The translations under genes were made by a program, and so were the position numbers. Under the pieces are notes generated by a model. That model searched no databases and was not told the DNA's origin. It saw only the letters and a list, made by a program, of their open reading frames with translations. 47,923 nucleotides of DNA from Bacteroidota bacterium (GTDB lineage Bacteria; Bacteroidota; Bacteroidia; Bacteroidales; Prolixibacteraceae): the NCBI GenBank assembly GCA_030684645.1, contig JAUXUF010000106.1, forward strand, positions 1 through 47,923. The letters are read 5' to 3'. This document shows, one piece after another, positions 33,158-41,645 of the stretch; positions within the stretch are counted from its first letter, which is position 1; every line of letters starts with the position of its first letter.

Positions 33158-34108
33158 ATGTATAAAAAAGATATTAAAGTAGTTGATTGTACGGTACGCG
33201 ATGGCGGATTAATGAATAAATGGCAGTTTAGCGACGAATTTGTTAAAGGTGTTTACGATGCTTGCGTTGAAGCAGGCGTCGATTACATGGAAATAGGCTA
33301 TATCAGCAGCGAAAAGGCTTTTAGCCGTGACGAAGTAGGCCCATGGAAATTTTGTTCTGAAAAGGATTTACGCCGGATTGTTGGCGACAATAATACCAAT
33401 TTGAAATTATCGGCTTTGGTTGATATTGGCCGTATTGATATGGTTGATATTCCAATGGCAGCTGATAGTGTAATTGACATGATGCGTGTTGCCTGCTATG
33501 TGCACCAAATGGATAAAGCCATTGAACTGGCACATCATTGCATGGACAAAGGTTACGAAGTTACAATTAACCTGATGGCCGTTTCGAAAGTAAATGAACA
33601 CGATCTGGACGAAGCTCTTTCGGATTTGGCGAAATCACGGGTCCCAATCGTTTATGTGGTTGATAGTTTTGGCAGTATGTACAGTGAGACCACTGACTAT
33701 CTGCTGAAGAAATATCAAGCCGCATTGCCAGGAAAAGAAATTGGAATTCATGCTCACAATAACATGCAACTAGCCATGTCGAATACCATAACTGCCCTGA
33801 TTGGCGGAGCCACCTATCTCGATGCCACTTTGCTGGGGATGGGTCGTGGAGCCGGTAACTGTCCGGTCGAAATTCTGATTGCCTTCCTGAAAAATCCAAA
33901 ATATCGTTTGTTGCCTTTGCTGAAAGTTATTCAGGAACAGGTACTTCCATGGGACAAAAAAATTGACTGGGGTTACCATGTTCCATACCTGATTACCGGT
34001 GCCTTAAACGAACACCCCAGAAGTGCCATGGCTTGGATGGATTCGGAACGAAAAGACGATTTCGTATCGTTTATGAAGGAAATGCACGATTATGAATTGT
34101 TGGAGTAA
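33158..34108 (+). CDS. DRE-TIM aldolase catalytic-domain protein (4-hydroxy-2-oxovalerate aldolase-like)
   Basis: 316 residues, an HMGL-like TIM barrel. It starts VVDCTVRDGG, the catalytic arginine-aspartate motif, and has metal-binding histidines in IGIHAHNN and the loop LLGMGRGAGNCPVE. Relatives such as MhpE/DmpG cleave 4-hydroxy-2-oxoacids to pyruvate and an aldehyde. No acyl-aldehyde dehydrogenase partner is present. The gene ends at a clear terminator, so the unit is just these two genes. Confidence 0.85.
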   Translation: MYKKDIKVVDCTVRDGGLMNKWQFSDEFVKGVYDACVEAGVDYMEIGYISSEKAFSRDEVGPWKFCSEKDLRRIVGDNNTNLKLSALVDIGRIDMVDIPMAADSVIDMMRVACYVHQMDKAIELAHHCMDKGYEVTINLMAVSKVNEHDLDEALSDLAKSRVPIVYVVDSFGSMYSETTDYLLKKYQAALPGKEIGIHAHNNMQLAMSNTITALIGGATYLDATLLGMGRGAGNCPVEILIAFLKNPKYRLLPLLKVIQEQVLPWDKKIDWGYHVPYLITGALNEHPRSAMAWMDSERKDDFVSFMKEMHDYELLE

Positions 34109-34135
34109 AAACAGAGACAAAAATATATTTTTGAG

Positions 34136-34163
34136 AATGGAGGGCAGTTGCTCTCCATTTTTT
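34136..34163 (+). terminator. Terminator of the chorismate-enzyme/aldolase pair
   Basis: AATGGAG pairs with CTCCATT and is followed by TTTTT. Confidence 0.82.
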
Positions 34164-34206
34164 ATTGCAAAATGTATTGGCAGGCGGATTGAAGTACAAA
34201 TAACGA

Positions 34207-36834
34207 CTAGAAAACCAACTTCAGGAATAAAACAGGTGTAAGCGGAACGGAACTGGAATAGACCCGGAAATTGCCTAACTCTTTCGTTAACCGGAAATTT
34301 TTGAGGTTCGCATACCGTAGATTTTGAGTATCGAATACATTGAGAACTGACAATCCAAGTTCTCCGGTAAATCGTCTGGGAGTGAATTTGTAAGTCACGG
34401 CTGCATCAACTCGGTTATACGATACATTGCTGGTTTCAGCCTTAAATACTTCGCGCAAAATTTGCATTCCCGAACCATAAACATAGTTTGCAGAAAAATA
34501 AAATTTATGAATATTAAATAATCCGGCAGCTTTAAATTCGTGCGATTGGTGCTGTGGCGCCAGTGTATAATCAGGCAATGCAACATTCGCCGGAGCAAAT
34601 CGTTCGAGCGCTTTGCTAAGGGTATAGGAAGCCCAAACTGAATGTTTCCCAAATTCCTTTTTGGCATAAAGGTCTATGCCATAAGTTTTGGCGTCGCCAA
34701 AGTAAGAGAAATAACCGTCAACAGGTTTGCCCTTGACAAGCCGCTGTTCAAATACCCGTTCGATGAGGTTTCGGCTTGGCTTGTAATAAGCCTGTAAATT
34801 CAGAATCAGATCGTTCTTGAAGTAATTGATTTCACTAACCCAATGAGTGGCATTTAAAACAGGTGTGTTTTCATTGCCGGTAACCCACAAATAAGTGTAG
34901 TTTTGATTCCGGTCAACGTTGGCAACTTTATAAATGAACTGGTTATAACGTCCCCAGGACGCATTAAATTTCAACTGTTCAGAAAGCTTATAGGAGGCGC
35001 TTATGCGGGGCTCCAGGTAAACTTTGTTCTGATCGATGGACAGATTTGTTCGGATACCGGTTTTCAGGATGAGGCGGTCTCCGATTGGCAAATTATCGTG
35101 GACATAGACAAATGCCCTTCTTGAACTGAACTTAGTCAAAGTATTAATTGTCAGCGTGTCCGTCAGGTTGGTTTTGAGGTCAATTTGAGCTTCGTTATTG
35201 TAAAAGCCACCACCAAATTCCAACTGATGTCCATTAAAAAGTGTGAGCAGGTTCTCTGTCCTGAATGAATTATCCAGCGTACTATTTTTCGTATCTATCT
35301 GATCTTTATTATAAGTCGATTGTGTACTGGTATTGTTCGAATTGACATTCTCTGACTGTGATTTTGAAAAATCAGAATTCGTAATAACAAATTTCGAGAC
35401 CAGATTATCCGACCATTTTTTATGGTAGAAAACCGACCCGCCAAATTGTTTGTTTTCTTCCTTGTCAAGCAGGTTTATGGTTATCGGAGTGGTTTTTTTA
35501 TTCCCGTGATTCATCCCCATGTTCATTTCGCGGGTAACATTGGCATTCGCTTCCAGGCTAAAATAGTCGCCTCCCCCATACATGCTAACATAAAACTGGT
35601 CACCGTTATCGAAATGATAACTGTATTTCAGGTTTAAGTCTCTAAACTGGTAATCGTTGGGATAAACATCCATATCAAAACTAATATCTCGATGCTGTGT
35701 CGATTTTGAATGGTCGTTGGGTAAAGGTCGGGTAGGGGCAAAAATATTAAAATCGCCGGAGTTATATAAATTATAATAAGTTTGGCGATAGGCCAATATT
35801 AGCGACGATCTTTTTAATACTGGTATTTCAACCATTCCGTTTAGTGTGGTTGGGTTAATATTCAGACTAACAACCGGTTTTTGAATGTTCCCGTTTTTCG
35901 CTGTGATATTTACTATTCCACCAACTCTATTCCCATATTTTGCATCGAAACCTCCTTTTAAAATTTCGATGTTTTTTACTAGAAAAGGGTTTACTACGCT
36001 GATATTATCGTTGTAATTTTTTAATCCGAAGATGGTGAACTCATCAAAAGTAACCAGACTCTGTCCTTCATAACTTCCCCAGATCAGGAGGTCGCCCGAT
36101 TGTTCGCCGGCAGCCTGAATACCCGGCATTAACCTGATCAGATTGAATACCGAATTGTCGCCCTGACCGGGCAAAAACCTTGCAATGTTATGGTTGATGG
36201 TTATTTTGCCGGCCTTTTCGCCCACCATGGTTGCTTTCTCTATCCTGTTGTTTTGAGCGAGTACTTCAGGAAGGATTTGGGTGGATGGGGTCAGCTTGAA
36301 CCGCTGATTAATTCCGGCATATAGCAGCGTATCGTAAATATAATAACCCAGATGCGAAATGCGAACATGGAAAGTACTGTCGTCAGTTGCCGTATAATTA
36401 AAATTTCCGGTGACGTCGGCAATCATCGGATGGTTATTAATCATGATTTTTGAAAACGGGAGCGGCTCAAACGATCCGGCTTCCACAATCTGCCCGGTAA
36501 TTTGGGTTTGACCTTTTTTCTGTTCCTCCCTCAATTTCTTTTTGTCAGGAATGATGACAAATACCTCGCCGGTTTTTTTGAGTTGAAAAGGAAGACCATC
36601 CAATAGGAATTTTAAAACTTCTTCTTTCGATGAAAATGTTTTGGACACCGTAATCCGATATGGCGAAAGTTGATTGTCGGCGTAAGAGAACTGAAAATCG
36701 TATTGTTCACGTAATTGCAAAAGTACCTGGTTGAGCGGCAGATTGCTTACTTCAACTCTAATATTCCGGGATTGAGCAAAGCCTGCCACCGAAAGGATTA
36801 CAACAAAACATGATATTAATAATTTCCTAATCAT
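34207..36834 (-). CDS. TonB-dependent receptor with STN and carboxypeptidase-like domains
   Basis: 875 residues: signal peptide (1-20, GFAQ), STN domain (about 24-95), carboxypeptidase-regulatory-like domain (about 110-195), plug (about 205-320, MPGIQAAGEQSGDLLIWG and GGFDAKYGNRVGGIVNI) and barrel to a terminal phenylalanine. It lacks a SusD partner, so it fits siderophore, metal or peptide uptake rather than glycan uptake, though this is inference. It overlaps the fecR gene by four bases and should signal to it through the STN domain. Confidence 0.93.
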   Translation of the reverse strand: MIRKLLISCFVVILSVAGFAQSRNIRVEVSNLPLNQVLLQLREQYDFQFSYADNQLSPYRITVSKTFSSKEEVLKFLLDGLPFQLKKTGEVFVIIPDKKKLREEQKKGQTQITGQIVEAGSFEPLPFSKIMINNHPMIADVTGNFNYTATDDSTFHVRISHLGYYIYDTLLYAGINQRFKLTPSTQILPEVLAQNNRIEKATMVGEKAGKITINHNIARFLPGQGDNSVFNLIRLMPGIQAAGEQSGDLLIWGSYEGQSLVTFDEFTIFGLKNYNDNISVVNPFLVKNIEILKGGFDAKYGNRVGGIVNITAKNGNIQKPVVSLNINPTTLNGMVEIPVLKRSSLILAYRQTYYNLYNSGDFNIFAPTRPLPNDHSKSTQHRDISFDMDVYPNDYQFRDLNLKYSYHFDNGDQFYVSMYGGGDYFSLEANANVTREMNMGMNHGNKKTTPITINLLDKEENKQFGGSVFYHKKWSDNLVSKFVITNSDFSKSQSENVNSNNTSTQSTYNKDQIDTKNSTLDNSFRTENLLTLFNGHQLEFGGGFYNNEAQIDLKTNLTDTLTINTLTKFSSRRAFVYVHDNLPIGDRLILKTGIRTNLSIDQNKVYLEPRISASYKLSEQLKFNASWGRYNQFIYKVANVDRNQNYTYLWVTGNENTPVLNATHWVSEINYFKNDLILNLQAYYKPSRNLIERVFEQRLVKGKPVDGYFSYFGDAKTYGIDLYAKKEFGKHSVWASYTLSKALERFAPANVALPDYTLAPQHQSHEFKAAGLFNIHKFYFSANYVYGSGMQILREVFKAETSNVSYNRVDAAVTYKFTPRRFTGELGLSVLNVFDTQNLRYANLKNFRLTKELGNFRVYSSSVPLTPVLFLKLVF

Positions 36835-37703
36835 TCATCTTTTGGAACAATGAGATACTTGCCAACTGATTTTCTGACATATTTTAAACCCAAAGCAGGG
36901 CAAACATATTCCAGAATCTCTTCAACATTCTGATCCCTGTTAAAGTTCCCGGTGTACAACGATTTATTATCAATTTTAGTATCAATCGACACCCCATATT
37001 GACGTTCAATTTCGGTGAATACTGAATGAACCGGTGTTGCAGTAAATAGGAAAATGTTTTTCTTCCACGAAATTTCAGGGAAAGTTTCGATGTTGGTCAA
37101 AACGGTAATTTCACCATTCCTGTTAACTTCCGCCTGGCTGTTTGGTTTAATAATAGCTTCGAATCCCAATCGTGACCTGACTTTTACAGTTCCGGTAATA
37201 CAAGTTACTTTATAAATTTCTTCACGTGCAAAAATATTGAAACTGGTGCCTAAAACCTGTGTAATTCCTTTGGTTGATACAACTGTGAATTTTTTCCCTT
37301 TCTGAACTTCAAAAAATGCTTCACCTTTAAGTTTCACCTCCCGATTTATCTTCCACCAATAAGGATTATAACTTATTGAACTTTGAGCGTTCAATTTTAC
37401 TTTTGACTGATCGGGTAACATGGCTTCCAAATGTTGTCCTGCCGGTGTTTCAATGGTGATGGAATAAAAACGCAATAAACTTCCGGCCGAGAAGAGAATA
37501 ATGATACTTGCAGCTGCAATCCATTTGGCCAAAGTGAAATTAACCGACAACAAACGGCCTTTTGGCTGATCAACAATCCGACCTTCAATATTTGCCCAAA
37601 TATCAGCTTCACTCTTTTTCCAATGGAACTTTCCATCAGTAAAAAAAGCTTTGCTTTGTCGGTCAATAGCTATCAGATCAATATGTTGATTGTTTTGTTT
37701 CAC
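36831..37703 (-). CDS. FecR family anti-sigma factor (second circuit)
   Basis: 290 residues. A cytoplasmic N-terminus (1 to about 60) and one membrane span (about 61-82, WIAAASIIILFSAGSLLRF) lead to a FecR domain (about 88-190, LPDQSKVKLNAQSS and VLGTSFNIFA) and a DUF4974-type C-terminus. Four-base overlaps with the genes on both sides mean tight translational coupling of sigma, anti-sigma and receptor. Confidence 0.92.
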   Translation of the reverse strand: MKQNNQHIDLIAIDRQSKAFFTDGKFHWKKSEADIWANIEGRIVDQPKGRLLSVNFTLAKWIAAASIIILFSAGSLLRFYSITIETPAGQHLEAMLPDQSKVKLNAQSSISYNPYWWKINREVKLKGEAFFEVQKGKKFTVVSTKGITQVLGTSFNIFAREEIYKVTCITGTVKVRSRLGFEAIIKPNSQAEVNRNGEITVLTNIETFPEISWKKNIFLFTATPVHSVFTEIERQYGVSIDTKIDNKSLYTGNFNRDQNVEEILEYVCPALGLKYVRKSVGKYLIVPKDE

Positions 37704-38299
37704 TTTTGTTTTTCACTTTTAATCCGGTTCAAACGAAATCCCATTACGAATAAAATTAAGCCCGATATTTTATCTTTTAAGTTTGATTTTAAATGTTCAA
37801 GTGCCTGGCTCATTCGTTTTTCAATAGCCTTTACACTAAGTTCGAGCTGTTCTGCAATTTCTTTATATTTCAATTCGTCAATCCGATTCATTAAGAATAC
37901 GGTTCTTTGTTTTTCCGGCATCGATTTTAAAGCTGCTTCATAGGCTTCTTTTAATTCCTGAAAGTTCAATTCGTCTTCTGGAGTTGTGCTTTTATTGTTT
38001 GGCTGGAATGTATTGAAGAAGTTAAAAGCAATCACTTCCTTTCGATATTGCGATATAAATAAATCGCCTGCAATTTTAAAGAGTAATCCTTTAACTGTTT
38101 TTGGATCGATTGTTAATTGTTTTTCCCAGATCCGAAGGAAGGTCTCCTGGGCAATATCATCTGCAATTTCCTCATTGCCTGATCGGTAGAGTATGTACCT
38201 CCTGACATCCTCAAAGTAGCTGTTGAACAAGGTTCCGAACTCTTCTTTTTTCAATTTCTTTCCATTTTCATCTGCCCTAAAGATAGATGAAATGAACAA
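37700..38299 (-). CDS. ECF RNA polymerase sigma factor (second circuit)
   Basis: 199 residues. Region 2 (about 20-90, DDIAQETFLRIWEKQ) and region 4 (about 125-180, MPEKQRTVFLMNRIDELKYKEIAEQLELSVKAIEKRM) are complete. The frame starts at TTG (38299). No in-frame ATG exists before region 2, so this TTG or another rare start must be used. It heads the sigma-FecR-receptor operon. Confidence 0.92.
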   Translation of the reverse strand: MFISSIFRADENGKKLKKEEFGTLFNSYFEDVRRYILYRSGNEEIADDIAQETFLRIWEKQLTIDPKTVKGLLFKIAGDLFISQYRKEVIAFNFFNTFQPNNKSTTPEDELNFQELKEAYEAALKSMPEKQRTVFLMNRIDELKYKEIAEQLELSVKAIEKRMSQALEHLKSNLKDKISGLILFVMGFRLNRIKSEKQK

Positions 38300-38310
38300 A
38301 CATCAGAAAT

Positions 38311-38359
38311 AAAATATTTTAAAAGAGAGCCGTACTTCTCGACTCTCTTTTAAAAATAT
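38311..38359 (-). terminator. Terminator after the lipoprotein gene
   Basis: A long stem pairs TTTTAAAAGAGAG with CTCTCTTTTAAAA around a 13-base loop, with A/T runs on both sides. It can act in either direction. It separates the lipoprotein gene from the sigma operon. Confidence 0.78.
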
Positions 38360-38362
38360 GTT

Positions 38363-39373
38363 TTATCCTTTATGCATTCCTCCGCCAGACATTCCTCCGC
38401 CAGACATACCCTTACCTGATCTTTTTCCATGATCATTTTGTTGACCCATGTGTTGACCATCAGTTTTTGCATGAGGCATTCCACGATCTTTTAACACAAT
38501 TTCAACAGTTGCATCACCGGTCGTAAGGTTTGCCAGATTGTCGCAAACACCATCGCCATAATCCAAAGTAGCAATTATGCTGGTATTTTTACTATACTGT
38601 ACAGTTCCCTGAACGGCATGGTGGCAATCTCCCAACCTGATCAGCGGATTAGTAATTTCCCTCGTGTAAGTGTCTCCATTTGAATTGGTAACATTAATTA
38701 TTCCTGTAATCTGGATCATGTCGTCAGTGCGATCAAGAGGAGTGTTTAAACCTTGTAACCATTCCCTTACATTGTTGCCAACACGCTTGATTACTGTTCC
38801 ATCAGCTAATGTAAAGGTTACGTCACTTTTAATTGTCGATTTACGGGAAGTTGTATTGTCTCCGTTAAAAGTCTCGGTGCTGGTACCTTCAATCCCAATA
38901 GAGTCGATTACACAACCACTATAGGTAATGGTGCGTGTGGTTCCATCGGTATTTTTAGGTCCTGAAATTTCAATTACAACCTTGCCGTTTATCACTCTTC
39001 CATGTTGAGTTTCAGTGCTTGTTCCATAGTCGATTGAAATTGTGATTGGATAACCGGTAGCAGCAGTGTCTATTGAGACTACAGGTGCCTGTCCTTTCAT
39101 GTAATGCATATTTCCTTTGCCCGAAAGTAAATCGCGGTTATTCCCTTTCATGTGAGCAAGACCACGAAGCAGGTGTTCGTATTCGCCATAAAAATAAGTT
39201 TCATAATTTACTTCTTCCGAAACACTTTCAACAGCTACATCATTCACGGCAAGGGTAGCCGATTTCAATTGTAACGCATTCAAATCGGACGAAGGCGCGT
39301 TGACATCATTTTTCTGACAGGAAAAAAATGCGAAAGAGAGAATTACCAGTAATGCTTTAATTGTTGTTTTCAT
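38363..39373 (-). CDS. Unknown lipoprotein with Met/His/Gly-rich tail
   Basis: 336 residues. The signal peptide ends FFSC, so it is a lipoprotein. The body is beta-rich with repeated GTSTET segments and paired strands (TITYSGCVIDS, TYTREITNPLIRLGDC). The last 40 residues are low-complexity and rich in G, M, H and K (GKGMSGGGMSGGGMHKG). Two perfect 15-bp tandem repeats (38375-38404) encode part of that tail. The composition suggests metal binding. The family is unknown to me. It lies just upstream of the second sigma/FecR/receptor operon, but a terminator separates them. Confidence 0.75.
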   Translation of the reverse strand: MKTTIKALLVILSFAFFSCQKNDVNAPSSDLNALQLKSATLAVNDVAVESVSEEVNYETYFYGEYEHLLRGLAHMKGNNRDLLSGKGNMHYMKGQAPVVSIDTAATGYPITISIDYGTSTETQHGRVINGKVVIEISGPKNTDGTTRTITYSGCVIDSIGIEGTSTETFNGDNTTSRKSTIKSDVTFTLADGTVIKRVGNNVREWLQGLNTPLDRTDDMIQITGIINVTNSNGDTYTREITNPLIRLGDCHHAVQGTVQYSKNTSIIATLDYGDGVCDNLANLTTGDATVEIVLKDRGMPHAKTDGQHMGQQNDHGKRSGKGMSGGGMSGGGMHKG

Positions 39374-39600
39374 GATTTTGAGATATTATTAAAGTTAAAC
39401 ATTTATTGTTTTAACCTATATCCGTTTTATAGAGCCGGTACCCTACTTTTTTGGAAATTTTTTTTTACTTTTCTTTTAGATGTTATTAAAGCGTCATACA
39501 GTACAGGCATTTACGAAATTGAATTGATCCTGATATTCAGAGCTTATTTTCTAACTTTAATTTACTTTTCCTGAATCAATAACTTTATTTTCAGGATAAA

Positions 39601-39642
39601 AAAAACCGAAAAGCTTGAATTCTTCAAGTACTTCCCGGTTTT
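39601..39642 (-). terminator. Terminator of the AmpG-like gene
   Basis: AAAACCG...CGGTTTT with an inner GCTTGAA/TTCAAG stem lies 24 bp after the stop, with T-rich sequence on the minus strand. Confidence 0.72.
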
Positions 39643-39665
39643 AATATTGGAGGAATTGATTGATT

Positions 39666-41558
39666 CTATTCTTCTTTTTTCTTAATGCCGAATTCGGGTT
39701 TAACGTTGATAAAGAAAACCGGAATCATTCCTGGAATCATGCACAACATGACCCAAACGAAGAAATTTTTGTACCCGATTATTTCCTGTAACCAGCCGGA
39801 GAACATTCCGGGGAGCATCATTCCCAAAGCCATGAACCCAGTGGCAATTGCAAAGTGTGCCGTTTTGTTTTTTCCTTCCGAAATGTAGATCATGTAAAGC
39901 ATGTACGCTGTAAAGCCAAAACCATAACTGAACTGCTCGATAGCGGCACATAAACCAATAATGAGTTGACTCTCAGGCTGAGCAAATGAAAGATAGACAT
40001 ATGCCAGATGCGGTACATTGATGGCCAGTACCATCCACCAGAGCCAGTATTTAAACCCTTTGGTCGAAGCTGCAATTCCGCCCAGAATTCCACCTGCGGT
40101 TAGTGCAAGAATTCCAAAAGTTCCGTAAAGCAAGCCTACATCGCCGGTGGTTAATCCGAGGCCTCCGATCTGCCTGGGATCGAGCATGAACGGCGATGCC
40201 ATTTTAATCAACTGAGCCTCTCCCACACGGTAAAGCATTAAAAATGCGATGATGACTCCAATCTCTTTTCTCTGGAAAAAGGAGGCAAATGTTTTAAAAA
40301 ACTCTTTAAACAAGTTTTGTCCCTGTCCGGCTGCTTGTTGGTCAGATTTTGGATAAGGCAATATCATGCGGTGATAAAAGGAAAAAAGTACAAACATTCC
40401 GGCGAGAATCAAAAAAGTGATGCTCCAGGCCAGGTGGATGTTTCCTGAAGTTCCTTTAAATGCAGCTTGTGTTGACCGGGTTAGTTTCGGGTCGCACTGA
40501 AAAAGCAGATAAGCCGCTTGATCCTGATTGGCGCTATTGAATGTCAAACGTTCGCCTTCAATAAGGCGGATGCTGTTGTCGCCGTTACTGAATTTGACAT
40601 TCAGTACCATTTCTTTGTTTTCTTCCGGTTTCGTGTTCAGTTTGATGGCTACAATTGCAACGTTACCTGTTAAAGTATTGCCTGATACCAATTTGACTTT
40701 ATCCTGAAATTGATTTTTCAGCATATTTTTCAATGGCATTGAAATATATTCAGACCACCACGATTCTTCCTTTTTTTCGTTTCCCTGAGGCAGAGCTCCA
40801 GCCTGAAGCCTTACAAAACCATTTTTCCGGTTGTGTTCAGTTACAACTTTCCGGATGGAATCCAATTTTTCTGAAGGTATATTTTGCGTTGAAATTTCCG
40901 CCTGTTGAGGAAAACCAGCAAAAAAGTTTTTGTTTTCACCACCTGTATCTTGTTGCGGTATTTCGGGCATCCTGATTTCTTTCGCATAGGCAGGATTAGT
41001 TGAAACATTGATTTCAAGAGGAGGAAGTCCGGTAGATACTTCAAAGAATCCAGCCAGAATAATGAGCAACCCCTGGCCGGTTATCATCGCGATGCGGTAG
41101 AAAGTACTTCGAATACCTACAAAATAAGCTTGTTGATGTTCGTTGAGCCCCAGCATATAAAAGCCATCAGCTGCGATATCGTGCGTCGCAGAACTGAAAG
41201 CTAAAAGCCACATAAAAATCAGGGTGATTTTGAAAAAGTTGGGTAGTGGAATGGCAAGGGCAATTCCACCCAGGCCTGCACCAATCAGCAATTGCATAAT
41301 AATAATCCACCACCGTTTGGTTTTGAGCAGGTCAACAATCGGGCTCCAAAGCGGTTTTATCACCCACGGAAGATACAACCAGCTGGTATATAGTGCGATA
41401 TCTGTATTTGATATCCCCAGCCGTTTGAACATGATCACGGCCACAGTCATGGCCACGACATAGGGAATTCCTTCTGCAAAATAAAGCGTTGGAATCCATG
41501 CCCATGGGTTACGTTGCTTTGGAACTCCAGTGTTTTCAGTCATAGATTGCTTATTCAT
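39666..41558 (-). CDS. AmpG-like MFS permease with large periplasmic insertion
   Basis: About 630 residues from the ATG at 41558; earlier in-frame starts exist (ATG 41603, TTG 41627) but the conserved part begins at NPWAWIPTLYFAEGIPYV. Twelve membrane spans of the PAT/AmpG type are visible (YTSWLYLPWVIKPLWSPIVD, SSATHDIAADGFYM). Between spans 6 and 7 there is a soluble insertion of about 190 residues, rich in K, N and Q. AmpG imports anhydro-muropeptides for recycling. The upstream SpoIID/LytB-type gene supports a cell-wall role. The exact substrate is inferred. Confidence 0.75.
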   Translation of the reverse strand: MNKQSMTENTGVPKQRNPWAWIPTLYFAEGIPYVVAMTVAVIMFKRLGISNTDIALYTSWLYLPWVIKPLWSPIVDLLKTKRWWIIIMQLLIGAGLGGIALAIPLPNFFKITLIFMWLLAFSSATHDIAADGFYMLGLNEHQQAYFVGIRSTFYRIAMITGQGLLIILAGFFEVSTGLPPLEINVSTNPAYAKEIRMPEIPQQDTGGENKNFFAGFPQQAEISTQNIPSEKLDSIRKVVTEHNRKNGFVRLQAGALPQGNEKKEESWWSEYISMPLKNMLKNQFQDKVKLVSGNTLTGNVAIVAIKLNTKPEENKEMVLNVKFSNGDNSIRLIEGERLTFNSANQDQAAYLLFQCDPKLTRSTQAAFKGTSGNIHLAWSITFLILAGMFVLFSFYHRMILPYPKSDQQAAGQGQNLFKEFFKTFASFFQRKEIGVIIAFLMLYRVGEAQLIKMASPFMLDPRQIGGLGLTTGDVGLLYGTFGILALTAGGILGGIAASTKGFKYWLWWMVLAINVPHLAYVYLSFAQPESQLIIGLCAAIEQFSYGFGFTAYMLYMIYISEGKNKTAHFAIATGFMALGMMLPGMFSGWLQEIIGYKNFFVWVMLCMIPGMIPVFFINVKPEFGIKKKEE

Positions 41559-41645
41559 AAATTGGTTATTCGATATTGGTAATTTTTTACCATTCATATT
41601 CATAAAGTGTAAAGCTACGCGAAGCAAATGACCTGCAATGACAAT

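Noticed and set aside
33567-33899. 110-codon open frame antisense to the aldolase gene
   Set aside because: It overlaps conserved catalytic motifs of the aldolase on the opposite strand and has no promoter or recognisable protein features.
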